Shown here: positions 11,341 to 22,150 of the stretch, one piece after another
How positions within the stretch are numbered: the first letter of the stretch is position 1
How the letters are laid out: every line of letters starts with the position of its first letter
Notes under the pieces: model-generated
Database searches by the model: none
What the model saw: the letters and a program-made list of their open reading frames with translations, nothing else
What the model was told of the DNA's origin: nothing
Position numbers and translations under genes: made by a program
NCBI GenBank assembly: GCA_911728455.2
Contig: OU452222.1
Span: forward strand, 18,424,559 to 18,488,558
Direction: 5' to 3'
DNA: 64,000 nt
From: Marthasterias glacialis
Lineage: Eukaryota > Echinodermata > Asteroidea > Forcipulatida > Asteriidae

Positions 11341-12169
11341 AATGGACCCGCCCGGTCTTTCTAACATGGTTGGCTGCTCTGATCGCGCTCCAACCCCTGT
11401 AAACCTTTTACAAGGTGCTTTCAGACGGTCTCTTAATTAAAAAAAACTGTTTAAATACCTGTCCTAAAGAAAATGAGTGCTTTCAGACGCCCGTAGATAA
11501 AGGGCTTTAAAAAAATGGTATACTGTTGGATCTGCGCCTTAGCAGAGACCTGATACACGGCGAAGACATTATTGCCTTTACGCAGAGCGACGTATTAATA
11601 TTATTTTGTCCTTCCTTGCATGCACACCGCGTTTAGAGATACCGTGTTCACTTGACCCTAGTTCCTATCCATTGTGTGCCCAGTCTCTGTGTAATGAGGA
11701 CGAGGTTTTGCGCTTATTTTTAGTTTACTCACAAATTAATTTGCATCGATTAAACTAATATCACGCTGTCGCCATCTTCTTGGGCTTCACGTACTATTTT
11801 ATTCAGCCTGAATTATATGTGTTCCCGTTCAAGGGTAAAGCTATAGGCTCGTTTTTTAATGACGTATTTGTTGTGAGGTGGATGTTTATAGCATAAAAAA
11901 CGCTGTAACATTTCGAGAGTTCGTTTAAGGGAGTAAAATCATGCAGATTTAGAACCACAATGGGAAGGGGGGGGGGGGGTGGATACGAATGTGACTATAT
12001 TTCTTAAATTCAAAAAGACAAACTAAAAGACAAATCATTAGATGAAATCACTGTGTTTTATGTCACAAAGTCGACATTTAAATTTTCATTAATCACATTG
12101 TCTCGCTACGTTTGTTTGTTTTTTTCCAAGGGGAGCACTTTTTATCTTTTAGCCGACATTCAGCCATTT
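11341..12169. other. Intergenic, no gene seen
   Basis: No open frame with recognisable content. It holds one poly-G tract near 11969. Confidence 0.5.
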
Positions 12170-12368
12170 CAAATACGTGTTTTGGTCTGAAAGCCAATAT
12201 ACATGTCATCACGTGACCTGTAGTGGGTACGTCATCTCAGCTGATGGCAAACTACGTGCCAATACATGCTGTGACCAAAAGAGTCACACCAACAGACGGT
12301 TTTGGGTAATAATAACACAGTTACTTAACCCTTTTATTAAAGTTTTATGTTGTGACGTTGATTTTAGT
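12170..12368 (+). mobile_element. Family B MITE remnant, left part (host of the foldback insertion)
   Basis: Similar to 14375-14550, with shared TACATGTCATCACGTGACCT, GATGGCAAACTACGTG and TATGTTGTGAC. The element continues at 13670-13925 after the insertion. Its extreme left end is degraded. Confidence 0.7.
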
Positions 12369-13661
12369 ACGGTGGCCCATAACTGTCACGGCAAAAGCAA
12401 AAGGGCCACGGCAAAAGCAAAAGCGCCACGGCAAAAGCAAAAGCGCCACGGCAAAAGCAAAAGGGCCACGGCAAAAGCAAAAGGGCCACGGCAAAAGCAA
12501 AAGCGCCACGGCAAAAGCAAAAGCGCGATGCAGATATGGGTTAAAGGTCGAATTTGGTTACGGTGTAGTAAATATTTAACACGGACGGTGTGCAGTTGAT
12601 CCTTGACCTGCATTATGTTCACACATTAGTGCAGGTCCCACGTTAAGGCAGGAAGATACGCAGCCTGTTGACATTCACTTTTGAAACTCTTCAAAAACCT
12701 TTGTAGCAACGGCTTATAGAGAGAATAGCCGTTTGTTGTTTTGTCTGTCCTGACTCTGTTTTCCTGTCTTGGACGTCTCTGTGCGATTAGAGTAATTTTT
12801 GCTTTATTTACTTTATTGTTTACAGGCATTTCTAAACAAGACGGCACGGGTGCAAAACGAGACCAAACTATAAATGGAACAATTTTTTTCTTCTTTTTTT
12901 TGTGGGGGGGGGGGCGGGGGGGTCAAGGGTGTGGAAAACTAGGTGCCATATGGACGCTGTTTTGCCTAATTAATCTTTGGCAATTGGCGTTTTGTGAGTT
13001 ATGTGCGGGAAATTTGAAACTAATTCCGGTCAACACAAAATGTTACAGGGCAAGGTCTTTTGTCTTCGGTATTGCCTTCGGTAGTTAACCATCCCACGAC
13101 TGGTTTGATATTTTTCATTTGATTGTTTTGCATGTTATTATTAAAAGTGTTGCCCAATTTTGTTATGGATTACATACTAGTAAAGTATAAAAGTTTTGTG
13201 CTTTTAATATTGTTTTTAAATCATGAGTAATACACTTGCCCATAAAATAGATTCTTGATCATTGTCCATTGTTTATACACCATAAATCAATTGTCACTGT
13301 TTGTAAACCGTTTTAATGAACATCTAAGAACCGTTTTGATTTTTAAACAATGGTAATATGGCGCTTTGGTCTCTATGGGACCTGAACTTGTGTGAACATT
13401 ATGCAGGTCAAGGATACTGCACACCGTCCGTATTGAATATTACTACATAGTCATATCACATGGTTCACCGTAACCAAATTCGACCTTTAACCCATATCTA
13501 CATCGCGCTTTGCTTTTGCCGTAGCGCTTTTGCTTTCGCCGTGGCCCTTTTGCTTTTGCCGTGGCCCTTTTGCTTTTGCCGTGGCGCTTTTGCTTTTGCC
13601 GTGGCGCTTTTGCTTTCGCCGTGGCCCTTTTGCTTTTGCCGTGACAGTTGTGGGCCACCGT
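12369..13661. mobile_element. TU-like foldback transposon, non-autonomous, with 8-bp target duplication
   Basis: A 1293-bp element. Inverted repeats run 12369-12641 and 13378-13661, starting ACGGTGGCCCA and ending in its complement. Directly inside each terminus is a tandem array of seven 20-bp units (ACGGCAAAAGCAAAAGGGCC and variants) at 12388-12527 and 13505-13642. ATTTTAGT flanks it on both sides (12361-12368 and 13662-13669), a clean 8-bp target duplication. The unique centre (about 12642-13377) has no recognisable coding region. Foldback ends carrying short tandem repeats with 8-bp duplications are the described architecture of sea urchin TU elements. An 8-bp duplication also fits hAT or P superfamily transposases. 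Class assignment is inference; the structure is seen directly. Confidence 0.85.
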
Positions 13662-13669
13662 ATTTTAGT

Positions 13670-13925
13670 CATACTTTGTTTCATAAGTACCAGTATTCTA
13701 TACTACAATAGAGGTTTATTTTGAGTTATGCACTATCGGCATCGGGCGACGATGTAGCCACCCGCCTGTGAATTTGTTTGTGAAACAAAAAGAGTAAAGA
13801 ACGTTGGAAAAGTGTTCATTTATACCTAGCCTTGTGGAATTTCAAATAGACAAAGGAATCACACAGTTTTGGAAAGCCTTTTCTTTTGATGATTTCAAAA
13901 ACAAAAGGCGCCGCGTAAAAAAACC
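13670..13925 (+). mobile_element. Family B MITE remnant, right part
   Basis: Continues the family B element interrupted at 12369. It shares GAGGTTTATTTTGAGTTATG, ATACCTAGCCTTG and AATCACACAGTTTTGGAAAG with 14550-14745. The right terminus is missing. Confidence 0.7.
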
Positions 13926-14352
13926 CACAAAGTCACCACGTATAGGTGTCCGTTATAGAACAATATTATGAGGGTGTGTTGAAATTGAAGTTAGATTGTT
14001 GATTGGTGTCTGTCTGGTGTAGGATGGTCTCAGACAAATGTTCAGTGGACGGAATTAAGGCTTGTGCAGAAGACTGATAAGTAGGACTAATTCTAGGGAT
14101 ACTCTAATTTTACCTTGCATAGACTCCAGCGTCTGTGTGTAATGTTTACTCTGAAAAAATGACATGCATGCAGCTACCAGTTAACAGTCTCATCCATTGT
14201 ATTGCTCATTCGAATCAGAAAAAACACCTAAATTTACTACAAAAATGTGTATCTCTATTATTATAAATTCCTTTTTGGATCGAGATTGTGCGTCATTCCT
14301 GTTTTGTGCGTGAAGCATTGTGATTGATGCAAAAACGCTTTGCTTGACCCAA

Positions 14353-15010
14353 CAGACCGATTGCGCGACCAACGTTTACATGTCATCACGTGACCTATTT
14401 TGGGTAGTACGTCATCTGAGCTGATGGCAAACTACGTGAAAATACATGCCGTCACCGACAGAGTCACACCAAAAGTCGGCTTTTGGTAAAAATAGCAAAG
14501 TTACTAAGCCATTTTATTAAAGTTGTATGTTGTGACATTGATATAAACTAACAGTAAGAGGTTTATTTTGAGTTATGCACTACCGGCGTCGGACGACTAT
14601 ATAGCCAACCGCCTGTTATTTCGTTTGTAATGTAGGCCTAAATCACTGTAAAATGGGTAAAGAAAGTTGAGCATTTATACCTAGCCTTGCGTAATTTCAA
14701 ATAGGCAAAGGAATCACACAGTTTTGGAAAGCAATTTCTTTGGATGATTCAGCTTCAAAACTTTGAAAGTCTTAAAAGCGTTAAAAAGTGTGAAATCTCG
14801 CTCGTCTGGCCTAAACGTTCCGTCGTGCACTACACATCTACAAACTCTGGAATATTTTTCAGAGATTTCGAGAAAGTAAAGCCTCGATCGAACAAACAAA
14901 TGCAACAATCATCATGTACCTTTTACCGCAATTTCCTAAAGAGGACGTCGTGCTTGTTGACATTTAATACCCACAATAGGTCACGTGACGCGGGTCGCTC
15001 AATCGGTCTA
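14353..15010. mobile_element. Family B MITE, near-complete copy
   Basis: About 658 bp with inverted ends CAGACCGATTGCGCGAC and GTCGCTCAATCGGTCTA (one a near complement of the other), followed inwards by CACGTGAC motifs on both sides. No coding capacity was recognised and no clear target duplication was found. Relatives are at 12170-13925 and 40145-40874. Confidence 0.75.
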
Positions 15011-15863
15011 TTAACAAAATATATTAAGTACATAAATTTGTGCGTCTTTCGAACGCGGTCTAAAGGTAGGCAGTCAGAGTAATCTAATTAACACTGTAAC
15101 TAGCTGTCTGAGGTAAATAGAAACGTAGTTAGAGAAACGTCAAATAATGTCAGGTGACCTAGAAAAGTCACGTTTATTCTTCTGCAGTTGACATTTCTTG
15201 TCAACTAAACTAGATGTAGGCGTCCTGCGCAAAATTGAGTGGTTCAGTACATGTTTTTCTTTCTTTATTGACGTAGCTGTTAAATTACTCAGAGATGATG
15301 CATGTACTTATACTTCCAATGGCCAAGGCCTTTTCCATGAACATCGAGTTTCATGGAAAGACTTTAAGAATTCGAAATTGTTGCGATATCGAAAAATACA
15401 CTCTATAAAATTATTATAAAACTTGGGCAGTTTTTTTTCGTCAGCTGCTCATATAAAAGGGCGAATGAATATAATTTACATAAATTTAAATATAGGGTTA
15501 ATGTGGTGCTTCGTGTTGGGGACAATGTAAGCATGCGCTTTTTTTTTTTAAAATGATGAGCGTAACAGCTATCAACACTTTGCTACCAAGTCTTATAGTA
15601 GGATCCACTCACGGAGATCAAATGAGCGAACAAAACTTGCAAGTCAAACTGTCTGGTCATTTTATCTTTACTTTTTTTCTTACCTTAGTAAAATTCTTTC
15701 TTATAAAGCGGATTTTGTGAAATCGGTATACTACTAGCCGATTCGAAATATTGTGAGTTCCCGAACTGAAGCGTTAAAGTGAGAGAACAAAAAAGAAAAG
15801 AAAAAACGGAGTCACGACTTGCGTCTCTTGTCCATGTCGGACCCAAGGGGGGGGGGGGGGTAG
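15011..15863. other. Intergenic, no gene seen
   Basis: AT-rich, with poly-T (15540) and poly-G (15847) runs; the short open frames carry no recognisable domain. Confidence 0.5.
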
Positions 15864-16264
15864 TACACTCTAAAATCTCCTTTGTCAGAATAGACCTTTA
15901 GCATGCTGCCACCATCTTGGTCATGTTCTCTGTATCCAATAACAGTAATAGATGCTCATATTCATTGTACAAAAAGGAACCAGAGTATTTGCCCTTCCAG
16001 CCTCGGTTTGGTTACATTGGATGGCCGCACCATGATAAGGATCTATTGACCAGGTTTCCGGGTCCCAGGGGACTGACCCATTTCTGGGTCACACTGACCC
16101 GGAAACTGATTGAATAAAAAAACAAGATTCTAATTCTGCGCCAGTTTGACCCATTGATGTGTGTCTCTTTGACTCAGATTGCAGGTCATGCTGACCTAGA
16201 AATGGGCATGCCCCGTGGGACCCGGGATCCGGGTCACTTCTGACCCGGGAGGTTTCAGAGTGTA
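15864..16264. mobile_element. Family C MITE carrying a nested family D MITE
   Basis: Ends TACACTCTAAAA and TTTCAGAGTGTA are inverted. The body holds repeated GGGTCACTCTGACCC-like palindromes. It is related to 20754-20990. A separate element at 15891-16045 has inserted near its left end. Confidence 0.65.
15891..16045. mobile_element. Family D MITE (nested)
   Basis: About 155 bp with inverted ends TAGACCTTTAGCATGCTGCC and its near complement at the right. The internal phrase CCAGCCTCGGTTTGGTTACA recurs at 27420 and 62530, marking other copies. Confidence 0.6.
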
Positions 16265-16310
16265 TGACGTCTTGTATTTCGGGGAGAGGTACAACAAGAT
16301 TTCACAAAAC

Positions 16311-16316
16311 TTTATT
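16311..16316 (-). terminator. Poly(A) signal AATAAA for the PRRT-like gene
   Basis: AATAAA on the minus strand, about 340 bases downstream of the stop codon at 16655. It implies a 3' UTR of roughly 350-370 bases across 16290-16654, which otherwise holds nothing recognisable. Confidence 0.5.
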
Positions 16317-16654
16317 CAAATTAACATTGACCTATGGTACGCTTAAGTTTTCGAGAACATGCTCAATTCTTTTTTTTTGTATACACGGGAGTTTCAGGCC
16401 TCCATATTGCCTGCAATAAGACTCTCAACAGAGATTGTGAAAAAAGGGAGTAAAGAAAAAAAAAATACATAGCAGAGAGCTTAAACTGTAGCTGGCGAGC
16501 AGCAGAGGCTATCATATCAGTGAATTACACCTTCTAATACTGAAATCACTAAATTTTGTGGAAAATTATACTTTGAGCAAATTTGTCACTTCGTGAATTG
16601 AACTGCGACTGTATAGTTAGTTATGTAGTTCAAGACTGCTCTTTGCGTGAACGC

Positions 16655-19600
16655 TTAAAGTTGAGCAACTGCGGGGAGGTTGTTGTCTTGATACAATGGT
16701 TTCAGTGCAGAGGGGCTTTTTCCATCAGTCTTAAGGTCAGATAATGCAGATGCTCCCACAGTAATGGAGTTGTTCTCACTCAGGAACATCCTCTCCGTTG
16801 AGCCGCTGGATCCGGCTCGTTGTGGAGACTTCAAGGAAACCGGCACCACCCTTGAGTGGAATCGCGTCTGCTGAATTCGAGTGGTGCACCGATGAATAGC
16901 CTCACGTATGATCTTGATCAGTTTCCACATCCCGTCCTTCCCTGCCTTGCCAGCTAGTATGGCCACCAAGGCTGACATAGCCATCTCTTCAAACCTCATG
17001 GTGGTTTGGAAAATCCACCAGGGCCAGGCCTCGACGAACTCAAGATCGGAGTAGACGCCAAAAACCCCTACTGCGCCGTAGATGTTGGTGACGCAGCTGG
17101 CCAGTGCTGCAATGGCACAGTAGATAACCATGCGGTAGAGTCTCAACGGAGATGCACTCTGCTCTTTACTGCCTGTTATAACAGGAAAACACAGACAAGG
17201 CAATATTAAGGGTGCTTATTATAACACTAATAATTTGGGAGGCTTATCATCCTTACTGGCAGCTGAGAAGCTGAATTGCGAAGGACGCGGCTACTCGTGT
17301 TCAAGAGTGCATTTGGCAGCCAGCCACATCAACCCATATATGACTACGGAGCACAGTCTGAGATCGAAAGTGTTTGTGTGTTTTTTCCTGAGGAAGGAAA
17401 ACCTGATGGCCTGGAGAAAAACTCTCGTGGCACGGGAGAGAACCAACGCACAATTCTATTCACATATGATCCTAGCCAGGACGCAAACCAGGGACACATT
17501 GGTGAGAGGCGAGCGCTTAATATGCACTCGAACTGGTCTCTCCATTCTGAATGAGAAGATAAGTTTCAATGAAGCAATACGGGAAGAATGGTTCTTCTGC
17601 TTTCCCAATGATATCAGCACCGATGAGTTTCTAAAAGGCGATACTCTCAGGCCAATGAGCGGGCTGAGTTTATTCATTTATTTATTAATTTTTCCCTTTT
17701 GCCCTTAACTTTTCTGCCTTCAATGTCTAACTATTTAGACGCGAGGAAACGTGGGAGAGTCTGAACATTTCCTTACCTCTCATTCCTGATTTGGAGAAAG
17801 TAGACGCAAAGTTCTTTTTCATCAAGTATCCTACACGGAAGAAACCAATGGCCAGAAGCCCACTCCACGAAACGTAGATAAATTGACACAGCATCAAAAA
17901 CAGTTTTAGTTCAGCAAATGTAGATACCAGCACGTCGCTTCCCAACACCAGAAGGAAATGGAACCCACAGCTGAATGAAACGGTCGAGAACTTTTGAAAT
18001 CTTGGCGGTCCCAGAGATAGTCTAGTGGTGTCCAGCAGAACGAGGAGGAGAGTTGTCATCGAAGAGGTCAAACATGGGAAGCCAACAGACCACATCATGC
18101 GCGAGAGTAGCATAGGTACATTTTCGTTGGAACCATAGGGATTGTTGAACAATGATACTGCACGGGTGACTCCTAACACAAAGAGGAGAAAGTTGAAGGT
18201 AAAGGAGAGAATACTTCTATTACCTTTTTTGAACTCATAAATCAAGGATATCAATATCTGAGCACCGTAGAGGCCGAGAAGGGTGAAATATAACGCGAAT
18301 ATATAGACGTGGCACTGGAGAGCAACCCCTAAAATAGATGGAAGGACACTCCAGTCGGGACCTGGTTCGGGCCAATCTTCTCCCAAAGGTTCGGGTTCTG
18401 ATTCAGACTCGGGCTCTGCACTAGGCTCTGCCTCGGGTTCTGCAGTTGGTTCAGATTCGGGCTCAGATGTCGGTTCTGATTCAGGCTCAGCAGTTGGTTC
18501 TGATTCAGGTTCAGAAGTTGGTTCAGATTCTGGCTCAGATGTCGGTTCTGATCCAGGCTCAGCAGTTGGTTCTGATTCAGGCTCAGCATTTGGTTCTGAT
18601 TCAGGCTCAGCAGTTGGTTCTGATTCAGGTTCAGCTGGTGGTTCTGATTCTGGCTCAGCAGTTGGTTCTGATTCAGGTTCAGCAGTCGGTTCTGATTCTG
18701 GTTCAGCAGTTGGTTCTGATTCTGGCTCAGCAGTTGGTTCTGATTCAGGTTCAGCAGTCGGTTCTGATTCAGGTTCAGCTGTTGGTTCTGATTCTGGCTC
18801 AGCAGTTGGTTCTGATTCAGGCTCGGCCGATGGTTGTGATTCAGGCTCAGCAGTTGGTTCTGATTCTGGCTCAGCTGTTGGTTCTGATTCAGGTTCGGCC
18901 GATGGTTCTGATTCAGGTTCAGCAGTTGGTTCTGATTCTGGCTCAGATGTTGGCACGGATTCAGGTTCGGCCGATGGTTCTGATTCAGGCTCAGCAGTTG
19001 GTTCTGATTCAGGCTCAGTATTCGGTTCTGATTCGGGCTCAGAAGTCGGTTCTGATTCAGGTTCAGCAGTTGGTTGTGATTCAGGTTCAGCTGTTGGTTC
19101 TGATTCAGGCCCAGCAGTTGGTTCCGATTCAGGCTCAGCAGTTGGTTCTGATTCTGGCTCAGCTGTTGGTTCTGATTCAGGTTCAGCAGTTGGTTCTGAT
19201 TCAGGTTTAGCTGTTGGTTCTGATTCAGGTTCAGCTGTTGGTTCTGATTCAGGCTCAGCAGTTGGTTCTGATTCAGGCTCAGCAGTTGGTTCTGATTCTG
19301 GCTCAGCTGTTGGTTCTGATTCAGGTTCAGCAGTTAGTTCTGATTCAGGTTCAGCAGTTGGTTCTGATTCAGGCTCAGCTGTTGGTTCTGCTCCAGGCTC
19401 AGCAGTTGGTTCTGATTCAGGTTCAGCAGTTGGTTCTGATTTGGGCTCAGATGTTGGTTCTGATTCAGGTTCAGCAGTTGGTTCTGATTTGGGCTCAGAT
19501 GTTGGTTCTGATTCAGGTTCAGCAGTTGGTTCTGCTTCAGGCTCAGCTGTTGGTTCTGATTCAGGTTCAGCTGTTGGTTCTGATTCAGGCTCAGCAGTTG

Positions 19601-20030
19601 GTTCCGATTCCGGATCAGTAGTAGGTTCTGATTCAGGTTCAGCAGTCGGCACTGATTCGGGTTTGGCAGTTGGTTCTGATTCAAGCTCTGGGTCTGCTTC
19701 ACGTTTGTTCCTGGAAAGATATTTTCTTCCATATCTTTCGAATCCTGAATAACCAACACCAAAAGTGGCAAGATTATCTAGCCTCCTCTTCGGATAGAAT
19801 TTCAATTTCATGTTAGTTAAGACATTATCTTTAGTGCCGTTTTCACTCAAGTGTTTCAGTCCATCCCTGTCAACATGCTTTAATCTGTATCCATATGCAA
19901 GAGCGGAAGATATGTTCGCCAGGGACAATAAGGAAGAGTTCTTCGAATCATGTCCCGCAATGTTTGCTGTGTGTAGTAGGTGGAAGAGCACAAGAACCAG
20001 TTGCAGCGAAAACACAACGTGACTACGCAT
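16655..20030 (-). CDS. PRRT3/PRRT4-like multi-pass membrane protein with giant acidic proline-rich repeat
   Basis: Two coding exons on the minus strand, 20030-17777 and 17172-16655. The 604-bp GT-AG intron is in phase 1, giving 923 residues. Residues 1-25 are a signal peptide. Residues 26-110 carry N-glycosylation sequons and a furin-like RNKR site near 108-111. About 112-550 is an acidic repeat of roughly 55 octapeptides (TAEPESEP and variants). From about 562 there are six or seven hydrophobic segments. One motif block, NNPYGS...GFPCLTS...LGPPRFQ, is the signature I recognise from vertebrate proline-rich transmembrane proteins 3 and 4. A WPWWIFQ motif follows in exon 2. The C-terminal tail of about 100 residues is Ser-rich and cytosolic by inference. 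The molecular function of this family is poorly known. Without splicing, a stop at 17727 would truncate the last helices. Family call is fairly sure; which PRRT paralogue is not. Confidence 0.82.
18380..19700 (-). repeat. 24-bp coding minisatellite (octapeptide repeat)
   Basis: About 55 units of 24 bp, in frame with the PRRT-like coding region. The typical plus-strand unit is GCAGTTGGTTCTGATTCAGG plus CTCA. Unit length divides by three, so copy-number change keeps the frame. Long open frames on the opposite strand (for example 18446-19210 and 19214-19621) are by-products of the repeat. Confidence 0.95.
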
Positions 20031-20054
20031 TGTGGCTCAGTTGTTAGGATGAAC
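20031..20054 (-). other. Probable 5' UTR segment with splice acceptor upstream of the ATG
   Basis: On the minus strand a pyrimidine-rich tract, CTTTCTTTCATCCCCAG, ends at 20055, 24 bases before the ATG. A non-coding first exon further upstream (higher coordinates) is therefore likely. The first in-frame ATG, with signal peptide, supports this start. Confidence 0.45.
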
Positions 20055-20753
20055 CTGGGGATGAAAGAAAGATAATACAAAGATGGTCATGGTAGAAAAC
20101 CTCCCGTGAAATAGTTCATGCTTGACTATGTTAACGGTTCTTTAATAAGAAATGAATAAAGCAATATAGTTTTTATCGGGCGAGTCCAAAAGCCGATGTG
20201 TGAAAACAGTGCAAACAGTTTTTTTTCTCACTACATACGTATGGGCTTTGACAATTACCAATGTTGTCAGGGTACTTTATGTATGGACCTCCGGCCTACC
20301 CATAATTTTATTTCATTTTTGTATTTCTGTATTATTTCTATTTTTTTTTCTTTTTTCGAACACTTACTTTTCAAAACTGTTTTCCATCTCAAATGCTGCC
20401 ATGTGCAAGAAAATATTGTTCTCGATTTAAATTTTTAATTTGCCATATTGTACGAACATACACAAAAATATCCGGAAAAAAATAATCAAATAAATAAAAA
20501 AGTTAGGCCCGATACCGTGTTTTCTCCAAACTTGACCATCATATTATCCAATGAGGGTTTCACAGGTCATTCGCAAAGTGTTTTTTTTAATTTTAATTTA
20601 CTGAGAACTACAGTGCGCTAACGAATATGCACTCTTCCAAAATACGAAAATAACAGTGATGTATCGTGGATTATTATAATATCAAAAGATATTTATATAT
20701 CATTTATGCATAGTAACTATCAACCACCTTCAGATTCATTAATACACTGTTGA
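20055..20753. other. Probable 5' intron or intergenic, no gene seen
   Basis: AT-rich sequence with T and A runs; nothing recognisable. Confidence 0.4.
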
Positions 20754-20990
20754 TACACTCTAAAAAAAAAAGCATGGGTTAGAATTGACCCCTATTCCGG
20801 GTTCCAGGTGGACTGAACCATTTCTGGGTCAGGCTGACATGGACACTGGTAAAAAAAAAGGGGATTTTAACTCGGATTCGGCATCAGTTCGACCGGGTCA
20901 AAATTCCGGGTCATACTGACCCAGAAATGGGTCAGGCCCCAAGAGACCCAGAATTCGGGTCAATTTTGACCTGGGAGTTTTTATAGTGTA
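20754..20990. mobile_element. Family C MITE
   Basis: 237 bp with ends TACACTCTAAAA and TTTATAGTGTA. Internal direct and inverted GGGTC...GACCC phrases match the 15864-16264 copy. Confidence 0.65.
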
Positions 20991-21839
20991 GGCTATACTC
21001 GAGATTGGTGATAAAAATGGAAGGGACACCATTCGGTTATAAAGATCTCTTCTTTAAGAAAAATACAAACATAACAGTCCAACAAACAATCTAATTCGGA
21101 ATCGATCGTGAGCCGGCCATGCTTTGAGCCAAGGGCTTCTTACCCTTGGGATTACGCCATTACTTCGCACTGTGTCGACTCCATCGTGCCTGCAGGTGGA
21201 TTGGCATTGATCTAACGACACGCGCATAGCATTATATAGGGGTACATTCCACTAATAGAAATCATATCGCAACCAACGCTAAATGATAATGCAGATAGAA
21301 TTAGCAATGGTCTTAAGAAAGGACATTAATCACAGCTACGTCTAGACAGGGGCGTATATCTACGGAAAATAGCGCCGATGGCAGACACTGAGAGTGCGCT
21401 GCTGTCCAAACATTATGACGCTGTTCTTTTCGATCCACTCAAAAATACAACCTTGTTTATCTTTTAATTAACAAATTATGGCACAACATGAAAATTACGA
21501 ATGTACCTCCCTTGCTTTCACCACTGTCTATGGTTTGATAAAAGTCGGTACTTGTTCAGTTCCTTCTGGCGCCCACCTTGAAGTGAAGCCCATGGCACGT
21601 GCCATACCTGTTAGACCTATTGGCACGCCACTGGTCACAGAAACTAGGTGGGGGGGGGGGGGGTTCCACCAAATCACATTTTGAATAATATTACCATTAA
21701 AAACAAGACGACAAAAATGACAGACTTCTCGATTTAGGGATGTTAAATCTGTCTACAGTAAGTTTTTCTGGTAATAAAATTCAAGTCTCCTGCGGTTTGG
21801 CAATATTGGATTAATTATTTTCCATAAAACTTAAACCTG
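20991..21839. other. Non-coding, no gene seen
   Basis: One poly-G run near 21650. An open frame at 21478-21684 has no recognisable domain and ends in the G run. Confidence 0.45.
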
Positions 21840-21859
21840 ATGTTTATATTTTGAAAAAT

Positions 21860-22150
21860 GGTTGATGGTATGGAAGCCGAAGAAAATGATTTGTACAAGT
21901 TTGGTATCACAGATGACACTGTCTGCTTACTGTGTGAAGCTAATGAAACTATTGACAACATTTTATATATAGAGTGTTATTAATTCTTGGTTGTTTGTAG
22001 AAAATATCACAAAAACTTATCTAGGCAATCTGCATTTCTATATTTTTTTAATTGTACAAGAATTCTTGGTATTAGCATTAAAGACGAGGTGGTGTTACTT
22101 TTAATTTGTAAACCACACAGAATATTCGATGTGAAGTATCAATAGTAATG
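21860..22150 (+). pseudogene. LINE fragment, C-terminal cysteine motif of ORF2
   Basis: At about 21880-21982 one frame reads ...YKFGITDDTVCLLCEANETI and continues to ...IECY. This is the C-x2-C plus E-T-I-x-H/N-I-x-x-x-C pattern found after the reverse transcriptase of many non-LTR retrotransposons. Stops follow at once and no reverse transcriptase remains upstream. Boundaries are approximate. Confidence 0.6.

Noticed and set aside
12352..12599. Lys/Arg-rich frames in the 20-bp tandem repeats of the foldback element (also 13443-13711)
   Set aside because: They are translations of the tandem units; they mirror each other in the inverted arms and stop soon after leaving the repeat.
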